Shown here in pieces: positions 1-8,513 of a stretch of DNA of 64,000 nt. The stretch lies in assembly GCF_018397995.1 (NCBI RefSeq), contig NZ_BBQH01000014.1:124001-188000 (forward strand), in the 5' to 3' direction. A program made the translations under genes and the position numbers. Numbering within the stretch: position 1 is the stretch's first letter; each line of letters starts with the position of its first letter. The notes below the pieces were generated by a model. That model made no database searches, was not told where the DNA came from, and was given only the letters and a program-made list of their open reading frames with translations. The DNA is from Rhizomonospora bruguierae. GTDB taxonomy: Bacteria; Actinomycetota; Actinomycetes; Mycobacteriales; Micromonosporaceae.

Positions 1-1
1 G

Positions 2-454
2 GCGACCCACCGCGGCCGGGCCGGCGAGGCGACGCTGTCCTGCCGGGTGCGGCTGGCCGAGCCCCACGACAACGCCGTGGTGTTCCTTGGCATCTTCCCG
101 GACCGGATTCCTGAGGGGCGCCCGGTGCGGTGCGCCGTCCTCGGCGACCGGGAGCAGGTGCGGTTCGACTCGATACCGGCCGGCACGTGGTTCCTGCTCG
201 CTCAGTCGGCCATGGCGGACGAGCGAACCCCGCCCGGCGAACCGGACAGCGTCGACCGGCCGGTGGCGGTCGCGACCTACGGTCCGTTGCACGTCCACCC
301 CGGCTGGTCCGGCAGCCTGGATCTGCTCCTGCGGCCCAGCCGCCTGCTCGACCCGCCGGTCCTGCTCGCTCTGCTCGACGCGCGCCGGTACGCGAGGACC
401 GAACTCGCCCGGATGCGGCTGACCCAGGGGGCCCTGCTCGACACGGTGGCCTGA
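2..454 (+). CDS. C-terminal part of an unrecognised protein, cut by the window edge
   Basis: The frame is open to the left edge and ends with TGA at 452-454, so this is the last 150 codons of a longer gene. The visible part has alternating beta-like segments (for example VVFLGIFP and GTWFLLAQS) and ends in an Arg-rich helical segment (LLALLDARRYARTELARM). I do not recognise the family. An in-frame GTG at 47 would give a 135-residue protein, but clear coding character runs upstream of it. A possible link to cluster regulators is a guess only. It converges on the AhpD-like gene at 505-1575 with a strong hairpin between them. Confidence 0.5.
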   Translation, partial: ATHRGRAGEATLSCRVRLAEPHDNAVVFLGIFPDRIPEGRPVRCAVLGDREQVRFDSIPAGTWFLLAQSAMADERTPPGEPDSVDRPVAVATYGPLHVHPGWSGSLDLLLRPSRLLDPPVLLALLDARRYARTELARMRLTQGALLDTVA

Positions 455-455
455 A

Positions 456-499
456 CCGCCAGAGGGCTTGTGGCCGGGGCGCCGCAAGCCCTCTGGCGG
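456..499. terminator. Bidirectional hairpin terminator
   Basis: A perfect 15-bp inverted repeat (arms 456-470 and 485-499, 14-nt loop) begins one base after the stop of the plus-strand gene and ends five bases before the stop of the minus-strand gene. It lies between two converging genes and has no U tract, as is usual for actinomycete terminators. Confidence 0.85.
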
Positions 500-504
500 C
501 TCCG

Positions 505-1575
505 TCACGAGTCGACCACGATCCCGTCCAGGTCGCGCCACAGCCGGTCACCGATGCTGCGCGCGGCCGCCATGCTGGCCCAGCCGGCGACCTCGACCAG
601 CGCGTCCTCACCGTGCCCCCGAGCCAGGAAGTCGGTCACGAGCGCGTCGGTCGCCAGGTACGAGCCGACCGCGGCCAGCAACGCCAGCCGGGCGGCGGGA
701 CGGTCCGGCTCCGCGAGTGCCGCCACCGCCTCCGCCAGCCACGTGCGGTGGTCCAGGCCGGGCCGGTCACCGGCGGCCAGACGATCGGCCACCAACCGGC
801 GCACCGGCTCCGGCACCGATCTCGCGCCGGCCGCGTCGAACGCCGCGCCGGCCCGAGCGAACGCGTCAGCGATGGCGGGCCGACCGGCAGCCCACGACAG
901 GTCGGCCGGCAGCGGTGCCGCCGGCAGCAGGTCGAAGCGGCCTGCCGGTTGCGGCACGCGGCGGGCCAGGCGGCCCAGGATGCGCGCCGCCGCGCGCCGT
1001 ACCGGCCTGAGGGCCGGCGCCGGTAGCGGTGGCAGCGGTGACTCGGACAGGAAAATGTTCACCATCCGGTTGATGTAGTGAAACGTCACCACGAGACCGA
1101 TCGCCTCGGGTGCCTCGGCCGGGCTGACCGGCGGGCCGTCGGGCCGGGCCAGCGAACCGGGGCCGGAGCCCGCCCAGCGGGTCAGTGCCCGCAGCCACGG
1201 GTCGGCGAGCTCGCCGGCGGCCACCGCTGCCGCGTCGGGTGCGCCCAGCAGGCCGACCACCGTCGTGCCGTGGACGTCCACACAGTACGGGCACCGGTTG
1301 GTCGAGGACACCGCGGCCGCCATCGCCTCCTTCGCCGCCCGGCCGAGCAGGCCGGGCACCAGCAGCGTCTCGCGCAGCATCAGCCAGGCCGCGGCGAGGG
1401 TCGCCGGCGCCGCCGCGTGCAGCGTCAGGGGCGGCGCGAGCATGCCGAAGTCCCGTTCGACCGCACGGTAGATGCCGGCGACCGGGCCGGTCGCCGTGCC
1501 CAGGGACACCGGTGTCAGGTAGCGGATGTGGGTCGCTCCCACGTTGCGGGTCGCCCGCGCGAACAGGGACACCAT
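505..1575 (-). CDS. AhpD-like (carboxymuconolactone decarboxylase fold) protein, paralogue 1
   Basis: A 356-residue protein. Residues about 75-100 carry the full AhpD-type signature E-x11-C-x2-C-x3-H (KEAMA...CPYCVDVH), the redox-active cysteine pair of alkylhydroperoxidase D proteins. The rest is Ala/Arg-rich and helical, about twice the usual AhpD length, so the fold may be duplicated. The start is the ATG at 1575, preceded by GGGAGG; longer in-frame starts lack a ribosome site. A clear paralogue lies at 5186-6304; both share the segment around NRMVNIFLS or TRMVNIFLS. Substrate is unknown. Detoxification of peroxide or radical products, or a redox step of enediyne assembly, are both inference. 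It stands alone, downstream of the GMC/DUF5987 pair. Confidence 0.8.
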   Translation of the reverse strand: MVSLFARATRNVGATHIRYLTPVSLGTATGPVAGIYRAVERDFGMLAPPLTLHAAAPATLAAAWLMLRETLLVPGLLGRAAKEAMAAAVSSTNRCPYCVDVHGTTVVGLLGAPDAAAVAAGELADPWLRALTRWAGSGPGSLARPDGPPVSPAEAPEAIGLVVTFHYINRMVNIFLSESPLPPLPAPALRPVRRAAARILGRLARRVPQPAGRFDLLPAAPLPADLSWAAGRPAIADAFARAGAAFDAAGARSVPEPVRRLVADRLAAGDRPGLDHRTWLAEAVAALAEPDRPAARLALLAAVGSYLATDALVTDFLARGHGEDALVEVAGWASMAAARSIGDRLWRDLDGIVVDS

Positions 1576-1680
1576 GCGAACTTCCTCCCTCGTCTCCTGC
1601 TGCTTGCCGTTCGCTTCCGCTCGACATCGCAACGCCCTGCCGGCGGGGTGCCGGCAGGGCGCGTTGGCGGCGGCCGCGCG

Positions 1681-3321
1681 TCACGAGGTGCTCGCGACCG
1701 CCCGGCGCCCGGCGGTCGCCCCGTCCGGTGCGGGAGCGCCATAGCGGACGGTCACCCCGCGCGCCTGCGCGGCGCGGACGATGCCCGGCATCGCGCGCTC
1801 GGCGAGCGCGGCGATGGTCAGGGCCGGGTTGACGGTCAGCGCGCCGGGTACCGCCGAGCCGTCCGTGACGAAGATTCCCGGGTGGCCGCGCAGCTCGTGG
1901 CGGTCGTCGAGCGCCGAGGTCGCCGGGTCGTCACCGATGCGGCAGGAGGCCAGCGGATGCACCGTGTACGCGCCGATGACGTCGTTGGTCCACGGTGCCA
2001 CCCGGGCCAGCCCGTCCCGTTCCAGAATGTCCTTGATCTCCGCGTCCGCGAGGGACCAGCCGCGCAGCGTGTTCGCGGTCGGCCGGTAACGAAGCGGGCC
2101 GAAGCCCAGCATCTGCTGGGACAGCCGGTCGGCGTTGCCGGTCTGGGGTGGCGGCCCGAACACACCTTCGTTGTCGTCCTCGGACATGATGAAGATGGTC
2201 AGCCACGACTGCCACCGGCGCAGCATCTCCTTCTTCTCCCGGCCGAACCAACTGGGGCCGTCGCTGACCCCCGGCACCTGGGCCAGGATGGTGCCCAACC
2301 CCGGCGGGAAGTACAGCTGCTCCAGGGAGAAGCGTTCATACTCGGGCAGGTTGCCGTCGAGCCGGTCCCAGGCGGCGACGGTGGGCCCGCGCCCGATCTG
2401 GTAAGCCTCGTACGGAGTGCCGTCGCCCCGGTCCAGGCCGAGCACCTCGCGGATCCGGGTCTCGTCGAAAACGGCGGTGTTGAGCCGCTCGCCGTTGCCG
2501 GAGAAGTACCGGCCCACCGCGTGCGGCATCGGCCCGAGATCCGCCTCCGACCGGCGCAGGATCACCGGCGTCGCGCCGGTGCCGGCGCCCAGCACGACGA
2601 GCTTGGCGTCGATGGCGCCGGCGGCGTGCAGGACCCGGTAGTCCTCGCCGTCGACCATCCGGTAATGCACCCGGTAGCTGCCGTCGTCGTTGCGGGTGAG
2701 CCGCTGCACCTCGTGCAGGGGCCGGATCTCGGCGCCGTGGGCGAGCGCGGCCGGCAGGTAGTTCAGCAACAGCGACCGCTTGGCGTCGAACTTGCAGCCG
2801 GCCATCATCCAGTTGCAGTTGGTGCACAGCCCCACGTCGACCGCGCTCGGCACCGGGTTGGCGGTGCGCCCCGCGTGCGCGCATGCCGAAGCCCAGAGCC
2901 CGCCGGCGTACGGCACCTGGTCCCAGGACACCATGCTGACCGGGAGCGCCTCGCACACCCGGTCGTACCAGGGATCCAGGGCGTCGCGGGTGATCGACCC
3001 GGGCCACATGCGGCGGCCGATCCCGCCACGGCGGTCGAAGACGAACCGGGGCGCGCGCGGCATGGTCGCGAAGTAGACCACGCTGCCGCCGCCGACGCAG
3101 TTGCCACCCAGGATGCTCATGCCGTCGCCGACGACGAAGTCGAAGATGCGCGTGTTGGAGGTGCCGAGCAGGAAGTCCTGGTCGAACTCCTTCGCGGTCA
3201 GCCAGGGTCCCCGTTCCAGCACCACCACCCGGGCGCCGCCCGCGGCCAGGTGGTAGGCCGGGATCGCGCCGCCGAACCCGCTACCGATAACCAGGACGTC
3301 GGTCGACTCCACATTGGTCAT
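1681..3321 (-). CDS. GMC-family (cholesterol-oxidase-like) FAD oxidoreductase
   Basis: A 546-residue flavoprotein with an N-terminal Rossmann motif (VLVIGSGFGGAIPAYHLA) followed by a Glu that would bind the ADP ribose (VVVLERG). The C-terminal half carries the GMC active-site region with HPLASCRIG and NPALTIAALAER, where the family's His and Asn sit. It probably oxidises an alcohol in the pathway; substrate unknown. The ATG at 3319-3321 overlaps the TGA of the upstream DUF5987-type gene (ATGA), so the two are translationally coupled. GMC oxidases that need a small gluconate-dehydrogenase-subunit-3-like partner are known, and this pair fits that pattern (inference). Confidence 0.88.
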   Translation of the reverse strand: MTNVESTDVLVIGSGFGGAIPAYHLAAGGARVVVLERGPWLTAKEFDQDFLLGTSNTRIFDFVVGDGMSILGGNCVGGGSVVYFATMPRAPRFVFDRRGGIGRRMWPGSITRDALDPWYDRVCEALPVSMVSWDQVPYAGGLWASACAHAGRTANPVPSAVDVGLCTNCNWMMAGCKFDAKRSLLLNYLPAALAHGAEIRPLHEVQRLTRNDDGSYRVHYRMVDGEDYRVLHAAGAIDAKLVVLGAGTGATPVILRRSEADLGPMPHAVGRYFSGNGERLNTAVFDETRIREVLGLDRGDGTPYEAYQIGRGPTVAAWDRLDGNLPEYERFSLEQLYFPPGLGTILAQVPGVSDGPSWFGREKKEMLRRWQSWLTIFIMSEDDNEGVFGPPPQTGNADRLSQQMLGFGPLRYRPTANTLRGWSLADAEIKDILERDGLARVAPWTNDVIGAYTVHPLASCRIGDDPATSALDDRHELRGHPGIFVTDGSAVPGALTVNPALTIAALAERAMPGIVRAAQARGVTVRYGAPAPDGATAGRRAVASTS

Positions 3322-3896
3322 CGCGGGCTGCCCGTCTGCGTGGTCTGGGGATGAGGATCGGCCAGCTTTCGGCCGTACGAGAAGCGCGGGAAGCGGAACA
3401 GTCCATCCGCGTCGGGCTGGCGGAATCCGAGGAAGGTCAACCCCGGGTGCCGGTCCGCGAGCGCGTCCACCGTGCGCAGGTGTGCGGCGCTGTCGAAGGC
3501 CATGTAGCTGAACAGCGCCAGTCCCACCCACAGCTGCTTCTCCGGGTGGTCCGGCGCGGTCAACCCCCGCACGAGCGCGGTCCGATCCTCGAAGGGGAGG
3601 GCGACGAACGAGGGTACGTCCCGGTCGGGTCGCAGCCCGTGCGTCGCGATGTACTCGTCCGCGTGTTCGTTCAGCGAGCCGACCAAAGCGTCCAGGGTGG
3701 GCGCCAACCCGCCACCGGGAAGCTCCAGCAGCTCGACCGCGCCGCAGACGGTGGCGCCCGGCCCGGGCGCCGCACCGGCGACGGCTCGGTCCTCCGGGTG
3801 TCGCTTCGCGCCCGGAAGGATCGTGTCCGCGAACGCCTCGATGGTCATCGTCCGGATCCCGGACGACGTTTCCGGCACCGGAGCATCGACTTTCAT
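3318..3896 (-). CDS. DUF5987-like small partner of the GMC oxidoreductase
   Basis: A 192-residue protein. The start at 3896 is chosen because GGAGG lies 7 nt upstream; an earlier in-frame start at 3974 has none. The N-terminal half (TMTIEAFADTILPGAKRHPEDRAVAG shortened here to its core TILPGAKRHPEDRAVAG) resembles the small subunit of gluconate 2-dehydrogenase-type complexes, with the conserved ADTILP core. No cleavable signal peptide is evident after this start. It overlaps the GMC gene by 4 bp and probably forms a complex with it. It is divergent from the methyltransferase at 4107. Family assignment is from memory of motif style and is moderately sure. Confidence 0.7.
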   Translation of the reverse strand: MKVDAPVPETSSGIRTMTIEAFADTILPGAKRHPEDRAVAGAAPGPGATVCGAVELLELPGGGLAPTLDALVGSLNEHADEYIATHGLRPDRDVPSFVALPFEDRTALVRGLTAPDHPEKQLWVGLALFSYMAFDSAAHLRTVDALADRHPGLTFLGFRQPDADGLFRFPRFSYGRKLADPHPQTTQTGSPR

Positions 3897-4106
3897 AGCA
3901 TTGCCTCCTGCCCGCACGGTCACCTGAATTCGCCAGGCCGGACCATGGTCGCGATTGGCCACCGGAACGGACAACTTCCGCGTTGCCGTCGATATATCTG
4001 CGCACTCCGGCGTGCCGATTCTTCATGCGTGCGCACTGCCGGCCGGGGCGCTTGCCGGGCCCGTCGCGACCGCGATACTGGAGCCCGCGACCGGAAGGAG
4101 GTTTGG
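3897..4106. promoter_or_regulatory. Divergent intergenic region
   Basis: This 210-bp gap separates divergent start codons (3896 minus, 4107 plus) and must hold promoters for both directions. A strong ribosome site GGAAGGAGG lies at 4093-4101. I see no convincing -35/-10 pair; a TATATC stretch near 3993 is the most AT-rich point. Confidence 0.5.
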
Positions 4107-5147
4107 ATGATTCGATGGGCATTGCGCGACGACGCGTGTGGCGACGCGTTTGTGGACTTCTGCCGCGAGACCGCCCTGGTGGACCGGCACCGAAATGTCA
4201 ACCGGTACTGGGAGTACCCGTGGGCGTATTTCCACAGCGGGCTGCGGCCCGGCATGCGGGTCCTCGACGCGGGCACCGGATACTCGTCGTTCCTGCAGCA
4301 CCTCCAGCAGCGCATACCCGATGCCCGATACCACGCGGCGGATCCGTGTTTCCAGTGGCAGGAGCCGAAGCAGTTGCGCGGTGTGGCGCTGTCGACGGCA
4401 CCGCTGGAGCGGCTCGACTATCCGGACGCGCACTTCGACCTGATCTTCTGCCTGAGCGTGCTGGAGCACCTGCTCGAGCCGGCCCAGGTGGCCGCCATCG
4501 GCAACCTCGCCCGTTGCCTGCGGCCGGGCGGCCGCCTGGTGCTGACGCTGGACTACTTCCTCGACTGGCCCCGCTGGCATGCGGCGCGCGAACGGAAGCG
4601 GCAGTGGTACGCCTGGCTGCCCAACGACGGCAACGTGAACGTGGCGGCGCTGGTGCGCGCCTCCGGCCTTGAGCTGAACGACCCGGGCCGGGTGGACGAC
4701 CACCCGGGGACGGGCACCTTCGCCGAGGAAACGCTCGATGTGGGCCGGCTCTGGTCGAGTGCGCACGTAGGGCCCGGGCTACGCGCCGTGCCGGTGGGCG
4801 TGGTGCTGTACAAGCCGTACCCGCCGGAGGTTCTCGCCGGGATGCGATTGGCGGTAGCGCCACAGGCGCGGCACCTGCTCGACGACGGCACCCCGATGGT
4901 GGGTCTGCACTTCGGGGTCGGGGCCGATCCATCGGTCGAGCGCCTGGCGCTGCCGCCGGAGGCGGCCGATCCGGCCGGCTTCACCGTGACGCAGCTGGCC
5001 GGATGGCTGGGGCCGGAACGGGCCACCGCGGTAGCGCGGTTCGGGCTGCGTTGGGGCGCGCTGGTGCCGGCCGAGCCCGGTGGGTCCACATGGGACAGCT
5101 ACCACGGGCAGACGTTCCGCTTGTACAACGACAACCCGGCTCGGTAG
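4107..5147 (+). CDS. Class I SAM-dependent methyltransferase
   Basis: A 346-residue protein. Motif I is VLDAGTGYSS (residues about 51-60), with an acidic residue after the second strand (ADPCFQW) and the post-I motif FDLIFCLSVLEHLLEP, typical of Methyltransf_11 and 25 types. The C-terminal third (about residues 230-346) is an extra domain with no motif I can place. The ATG at 4107 follows GGAAGGAGG with a 5-nt spacer. It heads the plus-strand run that leads into the enediyne core (next gene 38 nt downstream). It probably methylates an O or N on the warhead periphery or a sugar; acceptor unknown. Confidence 0.85.
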   Translation: MIRWALRDDACGDAFVDFCRETALVDRHRNVNRYWEYPWAYFHSGLRPGMRVLDAGTGYSSFLQHLQQRIPDARYHAADPCFQWQEPKQLRGVALSTAPLERLDYPDAHFDLIFCLSVLEHLLEPAQVAAIGNLARCLRPGGRLVLTLDYFLDWPRWHAARERKRQWYAWLPNDGNVNVAALVRASGLELNDPGRVDDHPGTGTFAEETLDVGRLWSSAHVGPGLRAVPVGVVLYKPYPPEVLAGMRLAVAPQARHLLDDGTPMVGLHFGVGADPSVERLALPPEAADPAGFTVTQLAGWLGPERATAVARFGLRWGALVPAEPGGSTWDSYHGQTFRLYNDNPAR

Positions 5148-5185
5148 CCGCGCGCCGGTTCGGCCCGACCGGAGGGGAGGAAGCG

Positions 5186-6304
5186 ATGGTTCCCGCCCGG
5201 CTGGCCTCATCCGTCGTACAACGTCAGGTCAGGTACGTCCGGCCGGTGCCGGCGGCGACCGCGAGCGGACTCGTGGCGGCGGTGTACCGGCAGGTCGCGC
5301 AGGAGATGCGGTTGGTGGTACCGCCGGCGATGCTGCATTCTCCGGTGCCGGATCTGCTGGCCGCGTACTGGATGCTGCTGCGCGAGTCGCTGCTGCCCAC
5401 CGGCGAGGTGGGCCGGGCGACCAAGGAAGCGGTCGCCGCGGCCGTCTCGGTCGCCGCGATCTGTCCCTACTGTACCGAGATGCACACCGTCGGCCTCTAC
5501 GACCTCTCGGGCGAGCACGACGCCGAGGCCATCGCGGGCGACCGTGCCTGGGAGGTGCGCGACCCCCGGCTGCGGGAGGTCGCCCTCTGGGCCCGGCACG
5601 CGCACGAGGCCGACCGTGCCGTGCAGCTGCCGGCGGGGCTGTCCATGGCGGCCCGGGCCGAGCTGGTCGGCGTCGTGGTGAGCATGCACTACCTGACCCG
5701 GATGGTGAACATCTTCCTGTCCAACTTCCTGCTGCCACCGGGGCTCGGCCCGCGGGGCCGCCGTCGGTTCAAGCGCGGCGCCAGCGTGGTCATGCGTCCG
5801 ACCCTACGGGCACCGCACGAACCCGGACGGTCGCTGAGCCTGCTGCCCGAGGCGCCGGTGGCGGGCGGGAGCGAATGGGCGGCGGCGTCACCGGCGGTCG
5901 CCCGGGCGCTGGCCCGTGCCGGCGCGGTGTTCGAGGCCGCGGGTGCCCGGGTGCTCAGCCCCGCCGTGCGCGCGCTGGTGCTCCAACGCCTGTCGCGGTG
6001 GCGGGGCGAGGAGACCGGGCTGGGCACGGCGTGGTGCGACGAACTCGTCGCCGGGCTGCCCCCGGCCGACCGGGCCGCCGGCCGGCTCGCGCTGCTCGCC
6101 TCGATCGCGTCCCATCAGGTCAGTGACGACGATGTCGCTGAGTTCCGCCGGTACCACCCGGGGGACGCGGCCGTGATCGGGGCGACCGGGTGGGCGAGCT
6201 TCGCCGCGGCCCGGCTGATCGGCGAGCGGCAGGGCCAGGCGGGAGGGCTGCCGCCGACCACGCACGACCGGGGTGGCGCCGCTCGGCCAAAGAGTTCGCG
6301 ATGA
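5186..6304 (+). CDS. AhpD-like protein, paralogue 2
   Basis: A 372-residue paralogue of the protein at 505-1575. It has the same complete E-x11-C-x2-C-x3-H signature (KEAVA...CPYCTEMH) and the shared segment TRMVNIFLS. The ATG at 5186 follows a double purine ribosome site (GGAGGGGAGG, 5-nt spacer); in-frame starts further upstream lie inside the methyltransferase. It lies 53 nt upstream of the first UnbL gene. Retention of the cysteine pair, glutamate and histidine in both copies argues for an active disulfide redox role. Whether this protects against enediyne damage or is a biosynthetic step is not shown. Confidence 0.8.
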   Translation: MVPARLASSVVQRQVRYVRPVPAATASGLVAAVYRQVAQEMRLVVPPAMLHSPVPDLLAAYWMLLRESLLPTGEVGRATKEAVAAAVSVAAICPYCTEMHTVGLYDLSGEHDAEAIAGDRAWEVRDPRLREVALWARHAHEADRAVQLPAGLSMAARAELVGVVVSMHYLTRMVNIFLSNFLLPPGLGPRGRRRFKRGASVVMRPTLRAPHEPGRSLSLLPEAPVAGGSEWAAASPAVARALARAGAVFEAAGARVLSPAVRALVLQRLSRWRGEETGLGTAWCDELVAGLPPADRAAGRLALLASIASHQVSDDDVAEFRRYHPGDAAVIGATGWASFAAARLIGERQGQAGGLPPTTHDRGGAARPKSSR

Positions 6305-6357
6305 GACCGGTGGACCGCGGTGGCCCCGCACGCCGGCGACGACAGGGGGTATGACAG

Positions 6358-7353
6358 ATGCCGACCGTGTTCGGTTCGCTGCGCAGGCTGTTGTTGACAC
6401 CGTCCTTCCGCTCGATCAGCTTCGCCGGCCGGGCGTTCCCGGCGGTACCGGGTGACGGGACGCGGCGCCTGGAAGCCATCCCGCAGGCGGTCGTCGTCGG
6501 CTTCGAGTGGGGCATGGACGTCCGCGAGCTGTGGGAGATCGAGCGCCGGCTCGAGCTCGTCGAACCGGAGCTGCGCGGCTTCGCCTACGAGGGCGCCACG
6601 ATGGCTTTCACGGTGCGCGACAGCATGGCCGGCGGGCGCGGCCGCCGCACCCGTGACCTGCTCCGCGGTCCCGGCGTGCCGCACACCTTCCTGACCTACA
6701 TCGGCATCGGATTCGCGATGGCCCGCCTACCGCGTCCACTATGGCGGAAGGTGCTGCCGGACCTGACCGGCACGCCGTACTACCCGACGATGAGCTGGCT
6801 CGCGGTCGACGGGTACGGGTTCGACCGCGCGTACTTCGACACCGAGAAGGTCGTGGCCAAGCAGCACCGGCCGGCGGCGTACCCGTGGCTGGGCCACCCG
6901 GAGTACTTCTCCCGGGCGGTCGACCAGGGCGTCGGTCGAGCGCTCTGGTTCATCCACGGGGGCCGGCCGGTGGACGTCGCGGCCTCGGTCGGGGCGTTCG
7001 CCGCGCCGCGCCGGGCCGACCTGTGGAGCGGCGTCGGCCTGGCCGCCACGTTCGCCGGCGGATGTGCCGGCGAAGACCTGCGGGCGATGCGCCAGCGGGC
7101 GGGGGAGCACCGCCCGCACCTCGCCCAGGGCGCGGTGTTCGCGGCCAAGGCCCGGCACTTCTCGGGCTACGTGCCGGAGCACACCGAGATGGCGGTCGAG
7201 GTCTTCGCCGGGACTGGGGTCTCGGCCGCCGCCGCGCTCGCGGACGACGTCGCGGCCGGCGGGTTCGCACCCGGCGACGAACCGGACTACGAGATCTGGC
7301 GCGCGCGGGTCCGCGACCACTTCCCGGCGAACAGTCCTATCTGGACGCCGTGA
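6358..7353 (+). CDS. unbL: Enediyne biosynthesis protein UnbL (DUF1702), copy 1
   Basis: A 331-residue DUF1702 protein, one of the conserved enediyne warhead-cassette families (UnbL; called E5 in the C-1027 naming as I recall it). Recognisable family segments are LRGFAYEGATMAF, RAVDQGVGRALWF, RRADLWSGVGLAATF and EHRPHLAQGAVFAA. Its biochemical role is not established; the family always accompanies enediyne PKS genes. The ATG at 6358 has a GGGGG tract 9 nt upstream. It is followed after 82 nt by a second, diverged copy, so the cluster has a tandem duplicate here. It has no signal peptide. Confidence 0.93.
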   Translation: MPTVFGSLRRLLLTPSFRSISFAGRAFPAVPGDGTRRLEAIPQAVVVGFEWGMDVRELWEIERRLELVEPELRGFAYEGATMAFTVRDSMAGGRGRRTRDLLRGPGVPHTFLTYIGIGFAMARLPRPLWRKVLPDLTGTPYYPTMSWLAVDGYGFDRAYFDTEKVVAKQHRPAAYPWLGHPEYFSRAVDQGVGRALWFIHGGRPVDVAASVGAFAAPRRADLWSGVGLAATFAGGCAGEDLRAMRQRAGEHRPHLAQGAVFAAKARHFSGYVPEHTEMAVEVFAGTGVSAAAALADDVAAGGFAPGDEPDYEIWRARVRDHFPANSPIWTP

Positions 7354-7435
7354 CGCTCCCGCACGGGCGAAGAAGACAACGCGCACCGCGCGGTATGAGA
7401 ATCGGCTCAGGCGCCAGCTCTGGGGAGGCCGGGTA

Positions 7436-8410
7436 ATGGCTTTGATGGGAACGCTCCGGCGGCGGCTGTTGACGCCCAACAGCAGCGAGACGAGCTTCGA
7501 CGTCCGCGGGTTCCACGCCGGCGACCCGGAGGCGCGACGGCGGATGGAGACGGTGGGTCGCTACTTCCTGGTCGGCTACGCGGCGGCGGCGCAGGCCGCG
7601 CGGCCGCTCAACTGCGAGCCGGCGCTGCGGGAGGTGCCCACGGGGTATCGGGGCTTCGCGTACGAGGGCGCGGCGATGGCGTTCGCCGTCCGCGACGGCC
7701 TGCCGGTCGGCGGCCGGAACCACGTGACCGGATTCCTGGACGGGGCGGCCCACCGGCACATCTACATGGTGTACGTGGGTGTCGGGTGGGCGATGGCGCG
7801 GATCCCGAAGTTCAGGTGGCGCGCGCTGCACGCCGCCGACCCCCTGCTGCGCTGGCTCATCCTCGACGGATACGGCTTCCACCAGGCGTACTTCCACACC
7901 CGGCGGTACGTGTACGGGCAGCGCCCGCGGGACGGCGCCTGCCCCTGGCCCGCCGGGGAGCACGGCTGGTACGCGCCGCACGCCGTCGACCAGGGCGTCG
8001 GGCGGGCGACCTGGTTCGTGGCCGGCGGCGACCCGGAGCTGGTCACCCGGCTGTTCGGCGAGTTCGCACCGGACCGCCGGGCCGACCTGTTCAGCGGTGT
8101 CGGGCTCGCCGCGACATACGCGGGCGGCGTCGAGCGCGCGGCCCTGGAGCGGCTGTGGGACCTCGCCGGTGCCCACCGGCCCCACCTGGCGCAGGGGGCC
8201 GCCTTCGCGGCGCGCGCCCGGGTCCGCGCGGACCTGGTGATGCCCTACAACGAACTGGCGGCCGAGGTGTTCTGCGACATGTCGGCGGCGGACGCGGCGA
8301 AGGTGCCGGACGAGGCCCTGGTCGACCTGCCGGCGGAGGACCGCGTGCCGGCCTACGCCACCTGGCGGACGCGGATCAGCGACACGTTCGCCGCCCGGGG
8401 CCGCTGCTAG
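7436..8410 (+). CDS. unbL: Enediyne biosynthesis protein UnbL (DUF1702), copy 2
   Basis: A 324-residue DUF1702 protein homologous to the preceding gene along its whole length: YRGFAYEGAAMAF, HAVDQGVGRATWF, RRADLFSGVGLAATY and HRPHLAQGAAFAAR align with copy 1. The ATG at 7436 follows GGGGAGG with a 7-nt spacer. It ends 103 nt before pksE, the position where the single unbL of many enediyne clusters lies, so this copy may be the orthologue and copy 1 the duplicate (inference). Function at the chemical level is unknown. Confidence 0.93.
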   Translation: MALMGTLRRRLLTPNSSETSFDVRGFHAGDPEARRRMETVGRYFLVGYAAAAQAARPLNCEPALREVPTGYRGFAYEGAAMAFAVRDGLPVGGRNHVTGFLDGAAHRHIYMVYVGVGWAMARIPKFRWRALHAADPLLRWLILDGYGFHQAYFHTRRYVYGQRPRDGACPWPAGEHGWYAPHAVDQGVGRATWFVAGGDPELVTRLFGEFAPDRRADLFSGVGLAATYAGGVERAALERLWDLAGAHRPHLAQGAAFAARARVRADLVMPYNELAAEVFCDMSAADAAKVPDEALVDLPAEDRVPAYATWRTRISDTFAARGRC

Positions 8411-8513
8411 CGGATCCGCCCACCCCACCCACGTTTGATCGGACGAGCGCCGGGCCGGCACGGCCCGGCCGCTGGCTGGCACACGCCCGCCAAGAGGAAG
8501 AGGTCGAGGTGCG

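Noticed and set aside
4049-4086. TTGCCG...ATACTG as promoter of the methyltransferase at 4107
   Set aside because: The start of transcription would fall on the ribosome site, and both hexamers are weak.
3351-4106. Upstream extension of the methyltransferase frame
   Set aside because: The region is the antisense of the DUF5987-type gene and the divergent promoter gap; the ATG at 4107 has an ideal ribosome site.
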